Assembly (NCBI RefSeq): GCF_018424695.1 | Contig: NZ_QTNQ01000021.1 | Location: 1 to 59,096, forward strand | Direction: 5' to 3' | Length of the DNA stretch: 59,096 nucleotides | Source of the DNA: Vannielia litorea | GTDB lineage: Bacteria > Pseudomonadota > Alphaproteobacteria > Rhodobacterales > Rhodobacteraceae | In this document: positions 1 through 8,958 of the stretch, one piece after another | How the letters are laid out: every line of letters starts with the position of its first letter | How positions within the stretch are numbered: the stretch's first letter is position 1 | Notes under the pieces: model-generated | The model's input: the letters and a program-made list of their open reading frames with translations, nothing else | The model's database searches: none | What the model was told of the DNA's origin: nothing | Made by a program: the position numbers and the translations under genes

Positions 1-1157
1 CCCCCGCCATGGCCCTCGCCACCCGCAAGGACGCCCGCCGCGAAGACCGTGACCAGGCCAACCGGCGCGACAGCTTCATCGTTCACCGCTTCGAGTCGAT
101 CCTCTCCTGGGCCGAAAGCCTCAACCTCAACCGCATGGTCGATGACGATGATCAGGATAATGCCGCCAAGGCCGCCGAAGACCAGGATCACCTGACGCTG
201 AGCCAGAATCTCAAGCGCGCCGCCACCCGGCTGCGCCTCTCGCTCGACCTCTCGCCGCAGGATGCCGAACACGAGCGTCTGGCGGGCACCTTCACCTACC
301 CGGAATGGAACCGCCGCACCGGCGATTACATGCCCGCCCACACCCGCGTGCTGGAAGCAGAGGCAAAGCCGCAGGCCAGCTACGCGCCGGACCCGAAGCT
401 GGTGGCCCGCGTCAAGCGCCAGTTCGCCCCGCTGCACCCGCGCCGGGTGATCCTGCCCCGCCAGATCGACGGTGACGAGCTGGATCTCGACGCGCTGGTG
501 ACCTCGCGCACCGACATCGCCTGCGGCCACGAGGGCAGCGACCGCGTGTGGCAGGCCAACCGGCCCATGGCCCGCGATCTCTCGGTGGCGGTGCTGATGG
601 ATTGCTCCCGCTCCACCGAGGCCGCCATCGGCGACACCTCGGTGATCGAGGTGGCGCGCCAGGCGGTTGCGGCGCTGGCCGCAGGGATCGACACGGCGGG
701 CGACAGGCTGGGGATCTGGGGCTTCTCCTCGCTGCGGCGCGACCGGGTGTTCCTGCATCGCGCCAAGGGCTTCTCCGAGCCGATGGGGCAGGGGGTGACC
801 GCCCGCATCGGCGGGCTCACCCCGGGGCATTACACCCGCCTCGGTGCTGCCATCCGCCACGTCTCGGCCCAGCTCGCGGAGGAGGGCGCAACCCGCCGCC
901 TGCTGCTGGTTCTGACCGACGGCAAGCCCAACGACCTCGACCACTACGAGGGCCAGCACGGCATCGAAGACAGCCGCATGGCCGTGCGCGAGGCCCGCGC
1001 GGCGTGGCAGGCGGTGCACGGCGTCATCGTGGACGAAGACGGGCAGGACTGGTTCGCCCGCATCTTCGGGCGCGGCGGCTTCACCCTGCTGCCCCAGCCC
1101 TCGCGCCTGCCGCGCGCCCTGCCCGAAATCTACCAGACCCTGACCATGGAGCGCTGA
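1..1157 (+). CDS. norD: NorD, nitric oxide reductase activation protein (5' truncated by window edge)
   Basis: This is the C-terminal part of NorD, the von Willebrand factor A protein that works with the MoxR-type ATPase NorQ to mature or activate the cytochrome bc-type NO reductase NorCB. An in-frame ATG lies at 9, but the frame is open to the window edge and NorD proteins usually exceed 600 residues, so the true start is upstream. The C-terminal half carries a VWA domain with the MIDAS signature DCSRS (Asp codon at 600) and a later LTDGKPND strand. An acidic stretch (VDDDDQD) precedes it, which is typical of the family. It is followed after one base by a small membrane ORF and then nnrU, as expected for the end of a rhodobacterial nor operon. 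The family call is secure; the missing 5' end cannot be described. Confidence 0.92.
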   Translation, partial: PAMALATRKDARREDRDQANRRDSFIVHRFESILSWAESLNLNRMVDDDDQDNAAKAAEDQDHLTLSQNLKRAATRLRLSLDLSPQDAEHERLAGTFTYPEWNRRTGDYMPAHTRVLEAEAKPQASYAPDPKLVARVKRQFAPLHPRRVILPRQIDGDELDLDALVTSRTDIACGHEGSDRVWQANRPMARDLSVAVLMDCSRSTEAAIGDTSVIEVARQAVAALAAGIDTAGDRLGIWGFSSLRRDRVFLHRAKGFSEPMGQGVTARIGGLTPGHYTRLGAAIRHVSAQLAEEGATRRLLLVLTDGKPNDLDHYEGQHGIEDSRMAVREARAAWQAVHGVIVDEDGQDWFARIFGRGGFTLLPQPSRLPRALPEIYQTLTMER

Positions 1158-1158
1158 C

Positions 1159-1335
1159 ATGAAACGCCTTCTCGCCCTCGCCCTCGCCACCCTTCCCGCC
1201 CCGCTCGCGGCAGCCCCGTTCGAGCGTCCGATCCCGCAGCCACAGACCGAGACGGCGGAGTTCTGGTTCCTCATCGGCTCCGTCGCGCTGGTTCTGTCGC
1301 TGGTGGCGGTGCAATGGCTGGTGAGTCGGCGATGA
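1159..1335 (+). CDS. Small membrane protein of the nor operon (58 aa)
   Basis: This 58-codon ORF starts one base after the norD stop. The peptide begins MKRLLALALATLPAPLAAAP, which looks like a cleavable or anchoring signal sequence. A short proline-rich segment and a second hydrophobic helix (about residues 36-55) follow, ending VSRR, so a bitopic or two-helix inner-membrane peptide is likely. Its stop overlaps the next start (ATGA at 1332). Position between norD and nnrU suggests one of the small NorF/NnrT-like proteins reported in nor loci, but the sequence is too short and hydrophobic for me to assign. Coding is supported by the tight spacing and overlap on both sides. Confidence 0.7.
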   Translation: MKRLLALALATLPAPLAAAPFERPIPQPQTETAEFWFLIGSVALVLSLVAVQWLVSRR

Positions 1336-1562
1336 GCCTCCCGCGCCGCCCGCCCTGGAAGCTGCTGGCCGCGCTCTATCCCTTCGCGGCCGGGGCCATG
1401 GGCGTCAACCTGTTCTTCGCCGCGCTCATCGGCTCCTGGCTGGGCCTGCCGGTGCTGACGCCGTGGCAGGCCGCCGCGGGCGGGCTGGTGATCGGGCTGC
1501 CCGCGACCTATGCCTTCGCCTGCCACATCACGCGACTGATGCAAAAGGCGGAGGGCGAATGA
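1332..1562 (+). CDS. Small two-helix membrane protein, NorF/NnrT-like position (76 aa)
   Basis: The start ATG at 1332 overlaps the previous stop (ATGA), and its own stop overlaps the nnrU start. The product has two clear hydrophobic segments (about residues 12-33 and 41-64) separated by a short LPVLTPWQ loop, and a basic N-terminus (MSLPRRPPWK). No cofactor motifs are visible. Its place in the nor operon suggests an accessory to the NO reductase complex or to nitrogen-oxide-dependent expression, as proposed for NorF and NnrT. That role is inferred from position only. Confidence 0.7.
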   Translation: MSLPRRPPWKLLAALYPFAAGAMGVNLFFAALIGSWLGLPVLTPWQAAAGGLVIGLPATYAFACHITRLMQKAEGE

Positions 1563-2251
1563 CCGGTTGGGCAGAATACGCCCTGGCGCTGGTGGTGTTC
1601 ATCGCCAGCCACTTCCTGCCGCGCCTCGGCGGGCTGCGCGAGCGGCTGATCGCGGCCCTCGGGCGGCGGGCCTATTTCAGCCTCTACGGCCTGCTCTCAA
1701 CCGCGCTTCTGGTCTGGCTCGTCTCGGCTGCGGTCCGCGCGCCCTACGTGGAGCTCTGGCCACAGCTGCCATGGGCGCGCTGGGTGCCCAACATCGCGAT
1801 GCCACTGGCCGTCTGTCTCGTCACCTGCGGCATCGGTCTGCGCCAGCCCTACACCCTCGGCGGGCGGCGCGGCGTGGCTCTGGACCCGGCGCAGCCCGGG
1901 TTCGCCGCCATCTCCCGCCACCCGCTGTTTCTCGCCCTCGCGCTCTGGGCCGGGGCGCATCTCTTTCCCAATGGCGACCTCGCCATGGTGCTTCTCTTCG
2001 GCAGTTTCACACTGATGGCGCTCCTGGCCATCCCCGCCTTCGACGCCCGCGCCCGCCGTGCACTTGGCGCGGACGCAACACCGTTCTTCGGCAGTACCGC
2101 CCTCATGTCCCTGCGCCCCCTGGCACGCGCGGGCTGGCGGCGGCGGAATGGACGGGCCCTTGCCCTCCGTCTCGCCGCGGGGCTCGCGCTGTGGCTCGCC
2201 CTGCTGCATCTGCACGCCGCCGTCATCGGAGCCTCGCCCTTTCCGCTGTAA
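1559..2251 (+). CDS. nnrU: NnrU family membrane protein
   Basis: A 230-residue polytopic membrane protein of the NnrU family, which was linked genetically to nitrite and NO reductase expression in Rhodobacter. The start MTGWAEYALAL at 1559 overlaps the previous stop. Conserved family features are the N-terminal FIASHFLPRL, the GLRQPYTLGG stretch and ISRHPLFLALALWAGAHLFPNGD, where the invariant His residues sit at a membrane face. About six hydrophobic segments are visible. It is the last gene of the nor operon fragment. The biochemical function of NnrU is not established; a role in the membrane handling of NO-linked signalling or NOR assembly is inferred. Confidence 0.88.
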   Translation: MTGWAEYALALVVFIASHFLPRLGGLRERLIAALGRRAYFSLYGLLSTALLVWLVSAAVRAPYVELWPQLPWARWVPNIAMPLAVCLVTCGIGLRQPYTLGGRRGVALDPAQPGFAAISRHPLFLALALWAGAHLFPNGDLAMVLLFGSFTLMALLAIPAFDARARRALGADATPFFGSTALMSLRPLARAGWRRRNGRALALRLAAGLALWLALLHLHAAVIGASPFPL

Positions 2252-2262
2252 CCTGCGCAGCC

Positions 2263-2276
2263 TTGACGAAGATCAA
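2263..2276 (+). promoter_or_regulatory. FNR/NnrR-type box upstream of the nap operon
   Basis: TTGACgaagATCAA is a 5-4-5 near-perfect match to the FNR consensus TTGAT-N4-ATCAA. It lies about 140 bp before the napF start and just after nnrU, so it fits oxygen- or NO-dependent control of nap by an FNR/FnrL or NnrR-class protein. Confidence 0.6.
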
Positions 2277-2317
2277 GGCCAGCATGCGGCGCTTCGCCTA
2301 GGGTCGCCCGTGAACAG

Positions 2318-2331
2318 GGTAAATGTTTACC
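2318..2331 (+). promoter_or_regulatory. Palindrome in the napF upstream region
   Basis: GGTAAATGTTTACC has perfect 6-bp inverted arms (GGTAAA/TTTACC) around a 2-bp centre, about 85 bp before napF and 55 bp from the FNR-like box. It looks like an operator for a second regulator. I do not recognise which one, and it is not followed by a T run. Confidence 0.35.
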
Positions 2332-2416
2332 GAATCTTCACCTTCTGGCTGAACGGTCTCAGGAAACTTCGCCTGTGGCGGGTCACGCCGGGGGCGAGAA
2401 CCGAGCCAGGTGGTCC

Positions 2417-2926
2417 ATGACGACCGAGCACAGCAGACGGAACTTTCTGCGCGGGCGGCTCTCACAGCCGGAGCCGCCAAGGATGCGACCGCCGGGTGCG
2501 CAGCCGAGTTTTGCAAACCTCTGCACCCACTGCGGCGACTGCGCCCGCGCCTGCCCGGAAGCCATCATCATCCGTCACCCCTCGGGCGAACCCGTCGTCG
2601 ATTTCGCGCGCGGGGCCTGCACCTTCTGCAACGCCTGCGCCGAAGCCTGCGAGGCCGGGGCGCTCAAGCCCGCCGCGCCATCGGATTGGCCGTGGCGCGC
2701 CACCATCGACACAAGCTGCTTTTCGCTGAACGGCGTGTTCTGCCGCAGTTGCGAGGACGCCTGCGAGCCGCGTGCCATCCGGTTCCGCCTGATGACGGCA
2801 GGCCGTTCTGCGCCCGTCCTTGACCAGGATCAATGCACCGGCTGCGGTGAATGCGCATCAACTTGCCCTGCGGGTGCGATCGCCTTCGAGGTGCCGAGGC
2901 CCGCAACGGAGGAGAAAACCGCATGA
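2417..2926 (+). CDS. napF: NapF, ferredoxin-type protein of periplasmic nitrate reductase
   Basis: A 169-residue cytoplasmic iron-sulfur protein thought to act in maturation of NapA before export. I place the start at ATG 2417 (MTTEHSRRNFLRGR) because it gives the conserved NapF N-terminus with its SRRNFLRG motif. Cys clusters are CTHCGDCARACP, CTFCNACAEAC and CTGCGECASTCP, with an additional CRSCEDAC group, consistent with three to four [4Fe-4S] clusters. It is the first gene of a seven-gene nap operon and its stop overlaps napD (ATGA). Confidence 0.93.
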   Translation: MTTEHSRRNFLRGRLSQPEPPRMRPPGAQPSFANLCTHCGDCARACPEAIIIRHPSGEPVVDFARGACTFCNACAEACEAGALKPAAPSDWPWRATIDTSCFSLNGVFCRSCEDACEPRAIRFRLMTAGRSAPVLDQDQCTGCGECASTCPAGAIAFEVPRPATEEKTA

Positions 2927-3195
2927 ACATCTGTGGCTGCCTTGTGCACGTCGCGCGCGACGTGGTGCCGGAGGCCCGCGCGGCGATGGAGGCTACGCCG
3001 GGCGTCGAGGTGCATGCCCAGTCCGAGGATGGCCGCCTCGTGGTGGTGATCGAGGATACCGAAGTGGCCTACGCCTCCGACACCATCATGGGCCTGCACC
3101 AGATCCCGGGCGTGATCTCGCTCACGCTCAATTACCACCACTTCGAAGACACCTCGCCGCGAGCGCCCCTCGCCGCCACCCAGCCGGAGACCTGA
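2923..3195 (+). CDS. napD: NapD, NapA signal-peptide-binding chaperone
   Basis: A 90-residue NapD: a small ferredoxin-fold chaperone that binds the Tat signal peptide of NapA and prevents premature export. The family start MNICGCLVHV is present, followed by GVEVHAQSEDGRLVVVIE and the C-terminal IPGVISLTLNYHHFED. It overlaps napF by four bases and lies three bases before napA, so the three are co-translated. Confidence 0.94.
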   Translation: MNICGCLVHVARDVVPEARAAMEATPGVEVHAQSEDGRLVVVIEDTEVAYASDTIMGLHQIPGVISLTLNYHHFEDTSPRAPLAATQPET

Positions 3196-3198
3196 CGC

Positions 3199-5691
3199 AT
3201 GACCATCTCGGAATCCCGCCGCACCTTCCTCAAGGCGACCGCCGCCGCCAGCACCGCTGCCGCCGCCGGGCTGACCCTGCCGAACGAGGGCATCGCCCAG
3301 ACCCCGGGCAGCGCCGATATCCGCTGGGACAAGGCGCCCTGCCGCTTCTGCGGCACCGGCTGCTCCGTGCTGGTGGGCACCAAGGAGGGCCGCGTGGTCG
3401 CCACCCAGGGCGACCCGGAGGCGCCGGTCAATCGGGGGCTGAACTGCATCAAGGGCTACTTCCTCTCCAAGATCATGTATGGCGCCGACCGGCTGACCAC
3501 ACCGCTGCTGCGCAAATCCAACGGCGTCTACGACAAGAACGGCGAGTTCGAGCCGGTCAGCTGGGACGAGGCCTTCGACGTGATGGCGCAGAAGTGGAAG
3601 GAGGCGCTCGCCGCCAAGGGCCCCACCTCCGTGGGCATGTTCGGCTCCGGTCAGTGGACGGTCTGGGAAGGCTACGCCGCCGCCAAGCTGATGAAGGCGG
3701 GCTTCCGCTCCAACAACATCGACCCCAACGCGCGGCACTGCATGGCCTCTGCCGTGGTGGGCTTCATGCGCGCCTTCGGAATCGACGAGCCGATGGGCTG
3801 CTACGACGACCTCGAACACGCCGACACCTTCGTGCTCTGGGGCTCCAACATGGCCGAGATGCACCCGATCCTCTGGTCGCGCCTCACCGACACGAGGCTG
3901 ACCAAGCCCGGCGCCGAGGTGCATGTGCTCTCGACCTTCGAGCACCGCTCCTTCGAGCTGGCCGACAACGGCATGGTCTTCGCGCCCCAGACGGACCTCG
4001 CGATCCTGAACTACATCGCCAATTACATCATCCAGAACGATGCGGTGAACTGGGAGTTTCTGGAAAAGCACGTCAACATCACCAAAACGGCCACAGACAT
4101 CGGCTATGGCCTGCGTGACACCGACCCGCGCCAGGAAGCTGCCGAGAATCCCAACTCGGGCAAGCTGGAGCCGATCGACTTTGAGGCCTACGCCAAGGCC
4201 GTCGAGCCCTACACGGCCGAATACGTGTCCGAGCTGTCCGGCGTGCCGCTGCACCAGCTGGAGAAGCTGGCCCAGCAATATGCCGACCCGAACCGCAAGG
4301 TTATGAGCCTCTGGACCATGGGCTTCAACCAGCACACGCGCGGGAGCTGGGCCAATGGCTCTGTCTACAACATCCACCTGCTGACCGGGAAGATCTCGGA
4401 GCCGGGCAACTCGCCCTTCTCGCTCACCGGCCAGCCTTCGGCCTGCGGCACGGCGCGCGAGGTGGGCACCTTCGCCCACCGCCTGCCGGCCGACATGGTG
4501 GTGGCCAACGACGCGCACCGCGAGATCTGCGAAACCACGTGGAACATCCCCGCAGGCACCATCCCGCCCAAGCCGGGCCTGCACGCGGTGGCGCAGAACC
4601 GGGCGCTGAAGGACGGCACGCTCAATGCCTATTGGGTGCAGTGCAACAACAACATGCAGGCCGCCGCCAACATGAACGAAGAGGGGTTCCCGGGCTACCG
4701 CAACCCCGAGAACTTCATCACCGTCTCCGACCCTTACCCGACCGTCACCGCCATGAGCGCCGATCTGATCCTGCCCACCGCCATGTGGGTCGAGAAGGAG
4801 GGCGCCTATGGCAACGCCGAGCGTCGCACGCAGTTCTGGCGCCAGCAGGTGAGGGCCCCGGGCGAGGCCCAGTCGGACCTCTGGCAGCTGATGGAGTTCG
4901 CCAAGCGCTTCACCGTCGAGGAGGCCTGGGGTGAGGAGCTGGTGGCCACCATGCCAGAGCTGGCCGGAAAGACGCTCTACGAAGTGCTCTACGAGAACGG
5001 CAATGTAAACAAATACCCGCTGGAAGAGACGGCGGAGGGCTTCGACAACGTCGAATCCGAGCACTTCGGCTTCTACGTGCAGAAGGGGCTGTTCGAGGAA
5101 TACGCCAGCTTCGGGCGCGGCCACGGGCACGACCTTGCCGACTTTGACGTCTATCACCAGGCCCGCGGGCTGCGCTGGCCGGTGGTCGACGGGCAGGAAA
5201 CGCTCTACCGCTTCCGCGAGGGCTACGACTCCTATGTGCCCGAGGGCGAGGAAGTCAGCTTCTACGGCCATAAGGACGGCAAGGCGAAGATCATCTTCGC
5301 CCCCTATGAGCCTGCCGCCGAGGTGCCGGACGAGGAATACGATCTCTGGCTCTCCACCGGCCGTGTGCTGGAGCATTGGCACTCCGGCTCGATGACCCGC
5401 CGCGTGCCCGAGCTGCACCGCGCCTTCCCCAATGCGGTGGTCTTCATGCACCCCGAGGATGCCGAGGCGCGGGGCCTCCGGCGCGGGCAGGAGATCGAGA
5501 TTTCCACCCGGCGCGGCAAGATGCTGAGCCGGGTCGAAACCCGCGGGCGCAACAAGCCGCCCCGGGGCCTCGTCTTCGTGCCGTGGTTCGACGAGGGGCA
5601 GCTCATCAACAAGTTGACGCTCGACGCCACCTGTCCGCTCTCCAAGGAGACCGACTTCAAGAAATGCGCCTGCAAGGTCGAACGCGCCTGA
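3199..5691 (+). CDS. napA: NapA, periplasmic nitrate reductase catalytic subunit
   Basis: An 830-residue molybdopterin enzyme reducing nitrate to nitrite in the periplasm, full length for the family. The N-terminus carries a Tat signal ([10 protein letters not shown], residues 6-15) with a hydrophobic Ala-rich stretch ending near residue 33. The [4Fe-4S] ligands are C48, C51, C55 and C83 (CRFCGTGC...NCIKGY). C181 in NARHCMAS is the expected Mo-ligating cysteine, as in other NapA proteins. The C-terminus has the molybdopterin-dinucleotide-binding region ([19 protein letters not shown]). It receives electrons from NapB, encoded four genes on. Confidence 0.97.
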   Translation: MTISESRRTFLKATAAASTAAAAGLTLPNEGIAQTPGSADIRWDKAPCRFCGTGCSVLVGTKEGRVVATQGDPEAPVNRGLNCIKGYFLSKIMYGADRLTTPLLRKSNGVYDKNGEFEPVSWDEAFDVMAQKWKEALAAKGPTSVGMFGSGQWTVWEGYAAAKLMKAGFRSNNIDPNARHCMASAVVGFMRAFGIDEPMGCYDDLEHADTFVLWGSNMAEMHPILWSRLTDTRLTKPGAEVHVLSTFEHRSFELADNGMVFAPQTDLAILNYIANYIIQNDAVNWEFLEKHVNITKTATDIGYGLRDTDPRQEAAENPNSGKLEPIDFEAYAKAVEPYTAEYVSELSGVPLHQLEKLAQQYADPNRKVMSLWTMGFNQHTRGSWANGSVYNIHLLTGKISEPGNSPFSLTGQPSACGTAREVGTFAHRLPADMVVANDAHREICETTWNIPAGTIPPKPGLHAVAQNRALKDGTLNAYWVQCNNNMQAAANMNEEGFPGYRNPENFITVSDPYPTVTAMSADLILPTAMWVEKEGAYGNAERRTQFWRQQVRAPGEAQSDLWQLMEFAKRFTVEEAWGEELVATMPELAGKTLYEVLYENGNVNKYPLEETAEGFDNVESEHFGFYVQKGLFEEYASFGRGHGHDLADFDVYHQARGLRWPVVDGQETLYRFREGYDSYVPEGEEVSFYGHKDGKAKIIFAPYEPAAEVPDEEYDLWLSTGRVLEHWHSGSMTRRVPELHRAFPNAVVFMHPEDAEARGLRRGQEIEISTRRGKMLSRVETRGRNKPPRGLVFVPWFDEGQLINKLTLDATCPLSKETDFKKCACKVERA

Positions 5692-5753
5692 CGCAGCGCC
5701 GGGGCGCGCGCGGCTGGCCCGTGCGCGCTTCGCCAACCCCGTGAAAGCCCGGT

Positions 5754-6575
5754 ATGTCTGCCGCCAAACCCTCCATGTCCCCCCAGCGCCGACGGTTTCT
5801 GACCGATACCGCGCGCATGGCGGCGGGCTGCGTGCTGGCGGGCAGCGGGCTGGCCTGGCTGGCGCGCGATGCCCGCGCTCTGCCCGCCGAGGCGCTGCGC
5901 CCGCCCGGTGCCCTTCCGGAAAAGGCGTTTCTCGCCGCCTGCATCCGCTGCGGCCTCTGCGTGCGCGACTGCCCCTATGACACGCTCTCGCTGGCCGAGC
6001 TGGGCGAGGACGGCGCCGCCACCGGCACGCCCTTCTTCACCGCCCGTGATGTGCCCTGCGAAATGTGCGATGACATCCCCTGCGTCGCCGCCTGCCCCAC
6101 CGGCGCGCTCGACAAGGGCCTGACCGACATCGACGACGCCCGCATGGGCACCGCCGTTCTGGTCGATCAGGAAAACTGCCTCAACTTCCTCGGGTTGCGC
6201 TGCGACGTCTGCTACCGGGTCTGCCCGGTGATCGACGAGGCGATCACGCTGGAGGTGTCACATAACGACCGCTCTGGCCACCACGCCATTTTCGCCCCCA
6301 CCGTCCATGCCGATCACTGCACCGGCTGCGGCGTGTGTGAAAAGAGCTGCGTGCTGCCGGAGGCGGCCATAAAGGTGCTGCCCACGCGGCTGGCGCGCGG
6401 CACCCCCGCCGAGCACTACCGCAAGGGCTGGGAGGAGATGGAAGAGAAAGGCGCGCCGCTGGTCGATGGTGTCATCGACCTGCCTGATCGTCTGCCCGGC
6501 CCCGGCACCGACAATCTCGCCGCCCCCGGTGGCTTCGAACCGGCATTCAAGCTGCCCGAAGGAGCCAGCCAATGA
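5754..6575 (+). CDS. napG: NapG, Tat-exported ferredoxin-type subunit
   Basis: A 273-residue periplasmic iron-sulfur protein that with NapH forms an alternative quinol-to-NapC/NapB electron route. A twin-arginine-type leader ([17 protein letters not shown]) is followed by four [4Fe-4S] groups: [26 protein letters not shown], the [11 protein letters not shown] group and [11 protein letters not shown]. The gap after napA is 62 bp, the largest in the operon; the stop overlaps napH (ATGA). MSAAKPSM at 5754 is the first in-frame ATG before the leader. Confidence 0.94.
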   Translation: MSAAKPSMSPQRRRFLTDTARMAAGCVLAGSGLAWLARDARALPAEALRPPGALPEKAFLAACIRCGLCVRDCPYDTLSLAELGEDGAATGTPFFTARDVPCEMCDDIPCVAACPTGALDKGLTDIDDARMGTAVLVDQENCLNFLGLRCDVCYRVCPVIDEAITLEVSHNDRSGHHAIFAPTVHADHCTGCGVCEKSCVLPEAAIKVLPTRLARGTPAEHYRKGWEEMEEKGAPLVDGVIDLPDRLPGPGTDNLAAPGGFEPAFKLPEGASQ

Positions 6576-7483
6576 AGGCCAAGACAGCCCTGCCCGTCGG
6601 TCAGGAGGCCATCCGCGAGAAAGGCTGGTGGAAGGCCTACCGCTTTCTCATCCTGCGCCGCGCGAGCCAGGCGGTTTTCCTCTCGCTGTTCCTGCTCGGG
6701 CCGTGGTTCGGCCTTTGGTTGGTCGAGGGCACGCTGGCAGGCTCCCGCACCCTCGGCGTGCTGCCGCTGACCGATCCGCTGGTTCTGCTCCAAGGCCTCG
6801 TCGCGGGGCACTGGCCCGAGCTGACCGCGCTCACCGGCGCGCTGATCGTGCTGGTCGCCTATGCCCTCCTCGGCGGGCGCAGCTATTGCTCCTGGGTCTG
6901 CCCGATCAACCCGGTCACCGATGCCGCCCACTGGTTGCACGACAGGCTCGACCTGCCCAAGGGCTGGCAGCCCAAGCGCCACACCCGGCTCTGGCTGCTG
7001 GGCGCGGTGCTGGCCACCTCGGCGCTCACAGGCACCATCGCCTGGGAGCTGGTCAACCCGATCACCATGCTGCATCGCGGCCTCGTATTCGGGCTGGGCT
7101 TCGCCTGGGCCTTGGTGGCGCTGGTGTTCCTCTTCGATCTCTTCGTGTCGCGCCGGGGCTGGTGCGGCCACCTCTGCCCGGTCGGGGCGTTCTACGGCCT
7201 CGTCGGCCACAAGAGCCTGCTCAGGGTCACCGCCTCGAAACGCGCCGCCTGCGACGGCTGCATGGATTGCTTCGCCGTCTGCCCGGAAAACCACGTGATC
7301 TCGCCCGCCCTGCGCGGCAAGGGCGCGGAAACCCCGCTGATCCTTTCGCCCGATTGCACCAATTGCGGGCGCTGCATCGACGTGTGCTCCGTCGATGTCT
7401 TCGCCTTCACCCACCGCTTCGACCCCCGCATCGAAGCCACCCCAGAACCAAGCCCGGACGCGCCTGACGAAATGGCCGCCTGA
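6572..7483 (+). CDS. napH: NapH, membrane ferredoxin-type quinol dehydrogenase subunit
   Basis: A 303-residue inner-membrane protein with four hydrophobic helices, the CSWVCPINP and [12 protein letters not shown] signatures of the NapH/CcoG-like superfamily, and two C-terminal cytoplasmic [4Fe-4S] motifs ([24 protein letters not shown]). In characterised systems NapGH passes electrons from menaquinol or ubiquinol toward the Nap enzyme. It overlaps napG by four bases and precedes napB by 22 bp. Confidence 0.95.
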   Translation: MKAKTALPVGQEAIREKGWWKAYRFLILRRASQAVFLSLFLLGPWFGLWLVEGTLAGSRTLGVLPLTDPLVLLQGLVAGHWPELTALTGALIVLVAYALLGGRSYCSWVCPINPVTDAAHWLHDRLDLPKGWQPKRHTRLWLLGAVLATSALTGTIAWELVNPITMLHRGLVFGLGFAWALVALVFLFDLFVSRRGWCGHLCPVGAFYGLVGHKSLLRVTASKRAACDGCMDCFAVCPENHVISPALRGKGAETPLILSPDCTNCGRCIDVCSVDVFAFTHRFDPRIEATPEPSPDAPDEMAA

Positions 7484-7505
7484 ACCGCCACGAGGGAGAT
7501 TGACC

Positions 7506-7946
7506 ATGAAACTGAAAGCCATCGCGGCGATTGCCGCACTCGCTTCGACCCTGATGGTGTCTGGCATCGTCGTTGCCCAGTCCACCGGCGGGGTGAAATC
7601 CCTGCGCGGCTCGGAGGTGGATACCGAGCTTCCGGCGCCCGAACTCTACCAGCAGCAGGAGGGCCGCGAGGTGCGCAACTATCGCCAGCAGCCGCCGGTG
7701 ATCCCCCATTCGATGGATCAATACCAGATCGACCTGCGCACCAACCAGTGCCTCAGCTGTCATGACTGGACCACCGCGGGCGATCGCGGCGCACCCACGC
7801 TGTCGATGACCCACTACCTCGATCGCGATGGCACCCAGCTCGATACCGTGGCGGGCACCCGCTGGTTCTGCAACCAGTGCCACGTGCCGCAGGCCAACGC
7901 CCCTGCACTCGTCGACAACACCTTCGACGCCAGCGCGTCACAGTGA
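7506..7946 (+). CDS. napB: NapB, di-haem cytochrome c subunit of nitrate reductase
   Basis: A 146-residue periplasmic di-haem cytochrome that reduces NapA. The start MKLKAIAAIA at 7506 gives a clean Sec signal peptide ending near VVAQS; a longer upstream extension of the frame overlaps napH and is unlikely. Two CXXCH haem sites are visible (CLSCH, CNQCH), as well as the conserved RQQPPVIPHSMDQYQID segment before the first haem. It sits between napH and napC. Confidence 0.95.
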   Translation: MKLKAIAAIAALASTLMVSGIVVAQSTGGVKSLRGSEVDTELPAPELYQQQEGREVRNYRQQPPVIPHSMDQYQIDLRTNQCLSCHDWTTAGDRGAPTLSMTHYLDRDGTQLDTVAGTRWFCNQCHVPQANAPALVDNTFDASASQ

Positions 7947-7966
7947 GCGGGAAGGGAAGGCAAGAC

Positions 7967-8662
7967 ATGTCCGACAAAGAGAACACCCCGCGCCCCGGCC
8001 TGCTGCGTCGCCTCTGGCGCGCCTTCTGGAGCCCCTCCGGCGTGCTCAGCACAGGCTTCCTGCTGATCGCGGGCTTCATCTGCGGCATCCTCTTCTGGGG
8101 CGGCTTCCACTGGTCGCTGGAGCTGACCAACACCGAAGAGTTCTGCACCTCCTGCCACACGATGGAGACCAACCTCGGCGAGTATCGCGAGACGGTGCAT
8201 TACAACAACCATTCCGGCGTACGGGCGATCTGCTCCGATTGCCACGTGCCGCACGAGTGGCAATACAAGATGAAGGCCAAGATCATGGCCGTGAAGGACG
8301 TGTACCACGAGGTGCTGGGCACGATCTCGACACCGGAAAAATACGAGGAGCGGCGGCTGGAGATGGCGGCGGCGGTCTGGAAGAAGATGAAGGCCTCCGA
8401 CAGTCGCGAGTGCCGCAACTGCCACGCCTTCGAATACATGGATTTCACCATCCAGGAGACCCGCGCCGCCGACAACCACCAGCGCGCCATCGACGAGGGG
8501 ATGACCTGCATCGACTGCCACCAGGGCATCGCGCATGACCTGCCCCCGGGATACCTCGAAGAATACGAGCACGTTGTCGAAGAGCTTGCCGGAGAGGTCC
8601 GCTATCGCGGCGAGGAAGACCTGGCCGGCATCCGAAGCTACCTCGGCACCGCCGCAGACTGA
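7967..8662 (+). CDS. napC: NapC, tetrahaem membrane quinol dehydrogenase
   Basis: A 231-residue NapC/NirT-family protein: one N-terminal membrane anchor (about residues 25-48) and a periplasmic domain with four CXXCH motifs (CTSCH, CSDCH, CRNCH, CIDCH). It oxidises quinol and passes electrons to NapB. The start at 7967 (MSDKENTPRPGLLRRLW) is preceded by a purine-rich GGGAAGGGAAGG sequence. It is the last recognised nap gene; a small ORF follows after 21 bp. Confidence 0.95.
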   Translation: MSDKENTPRPGLLRRLWRAFWSPSGVLSTGFLLIAGFICGILFWGGFHWSLELTNTEEFCTSCHTMETNLGEYRETVHYNNHSGVRAICSDCHVPHEWQYKMKAKIMAVKDVYHEVLGTISTPEKYEERRLEMAAAVWKKMKASDSRECRNCHAFEYMDFTIQETRAADNHQRAIDEGMTCIDCHQGIAHDLPPGYLEEYEHVVEELAGEVRYRGEEDLAGIRSYLGTAAD

Positions 8663-8683
8663 CCGCTGGCAAGGAGACCCAAG

Positions 8684-8956
8684 ATGCTCAACATTCTCGA
8701 CCTTCTCGGCACCATCGGCGGCAGCATCCTCGGCCTGCCCGGCATCCTCGGCACGGGCCTCGGCATGATGACCCGCAACTGGTTCGTCGCGGCCGGGCTG
8801 GGCGGGCTCATCGGCCTGCTCTCACCGATGGTTCTCGGCGGCTCGCATTCCACCCATGTGCCGATCACCCTGACAGAATACGCGGTGTCGATCAGCGTGG
8901 GGATCATCGCCGGGCTGCTGGGCTGTGCGATCCGCCACAAGGGCGCCACCGTCTGA
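8684..8956 (+). CDS. Uncharacterised small membrane protein downstream of napC (90 aa)
   Basis: This ORF starts 21 bp after napC behind a good ribosome binding site (AAGGAGAC), so it is probably translated with the nap operon. The product is glycine-rich and hydrophobic, with an N-terminal amphipathic GTIGGSILGLPGILGTGLG stretch and two likely transmembrane helices (about residues 33-52 and 65-83). It ends in a basic tail (CAIRHKGATV). No cysteine cluster or haem site is present. I do not recognise the family. It is not obviously NapE, which lies at the other end of nap operons. It may aid assembly or anchoring, but this is conjecture. Confidence 0.6.
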   Translation: MLNILDLLGTIGGSILGLPGILGTGLGMMTRNWFVAAGLGGLIGLLSPMVLGGSHSTHVPITLTEYAVSISVGIIAGLLGCAIRHKGATV

Positions 8957-8958
8957 GC

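Noticed and set aside
2830..5736. 968-codon open frame antisense to napA
   Set aside because: It mirrors napD/napA codon bias in high-GC DNA; the translation is low-complexity with no domain, and napA is certain.
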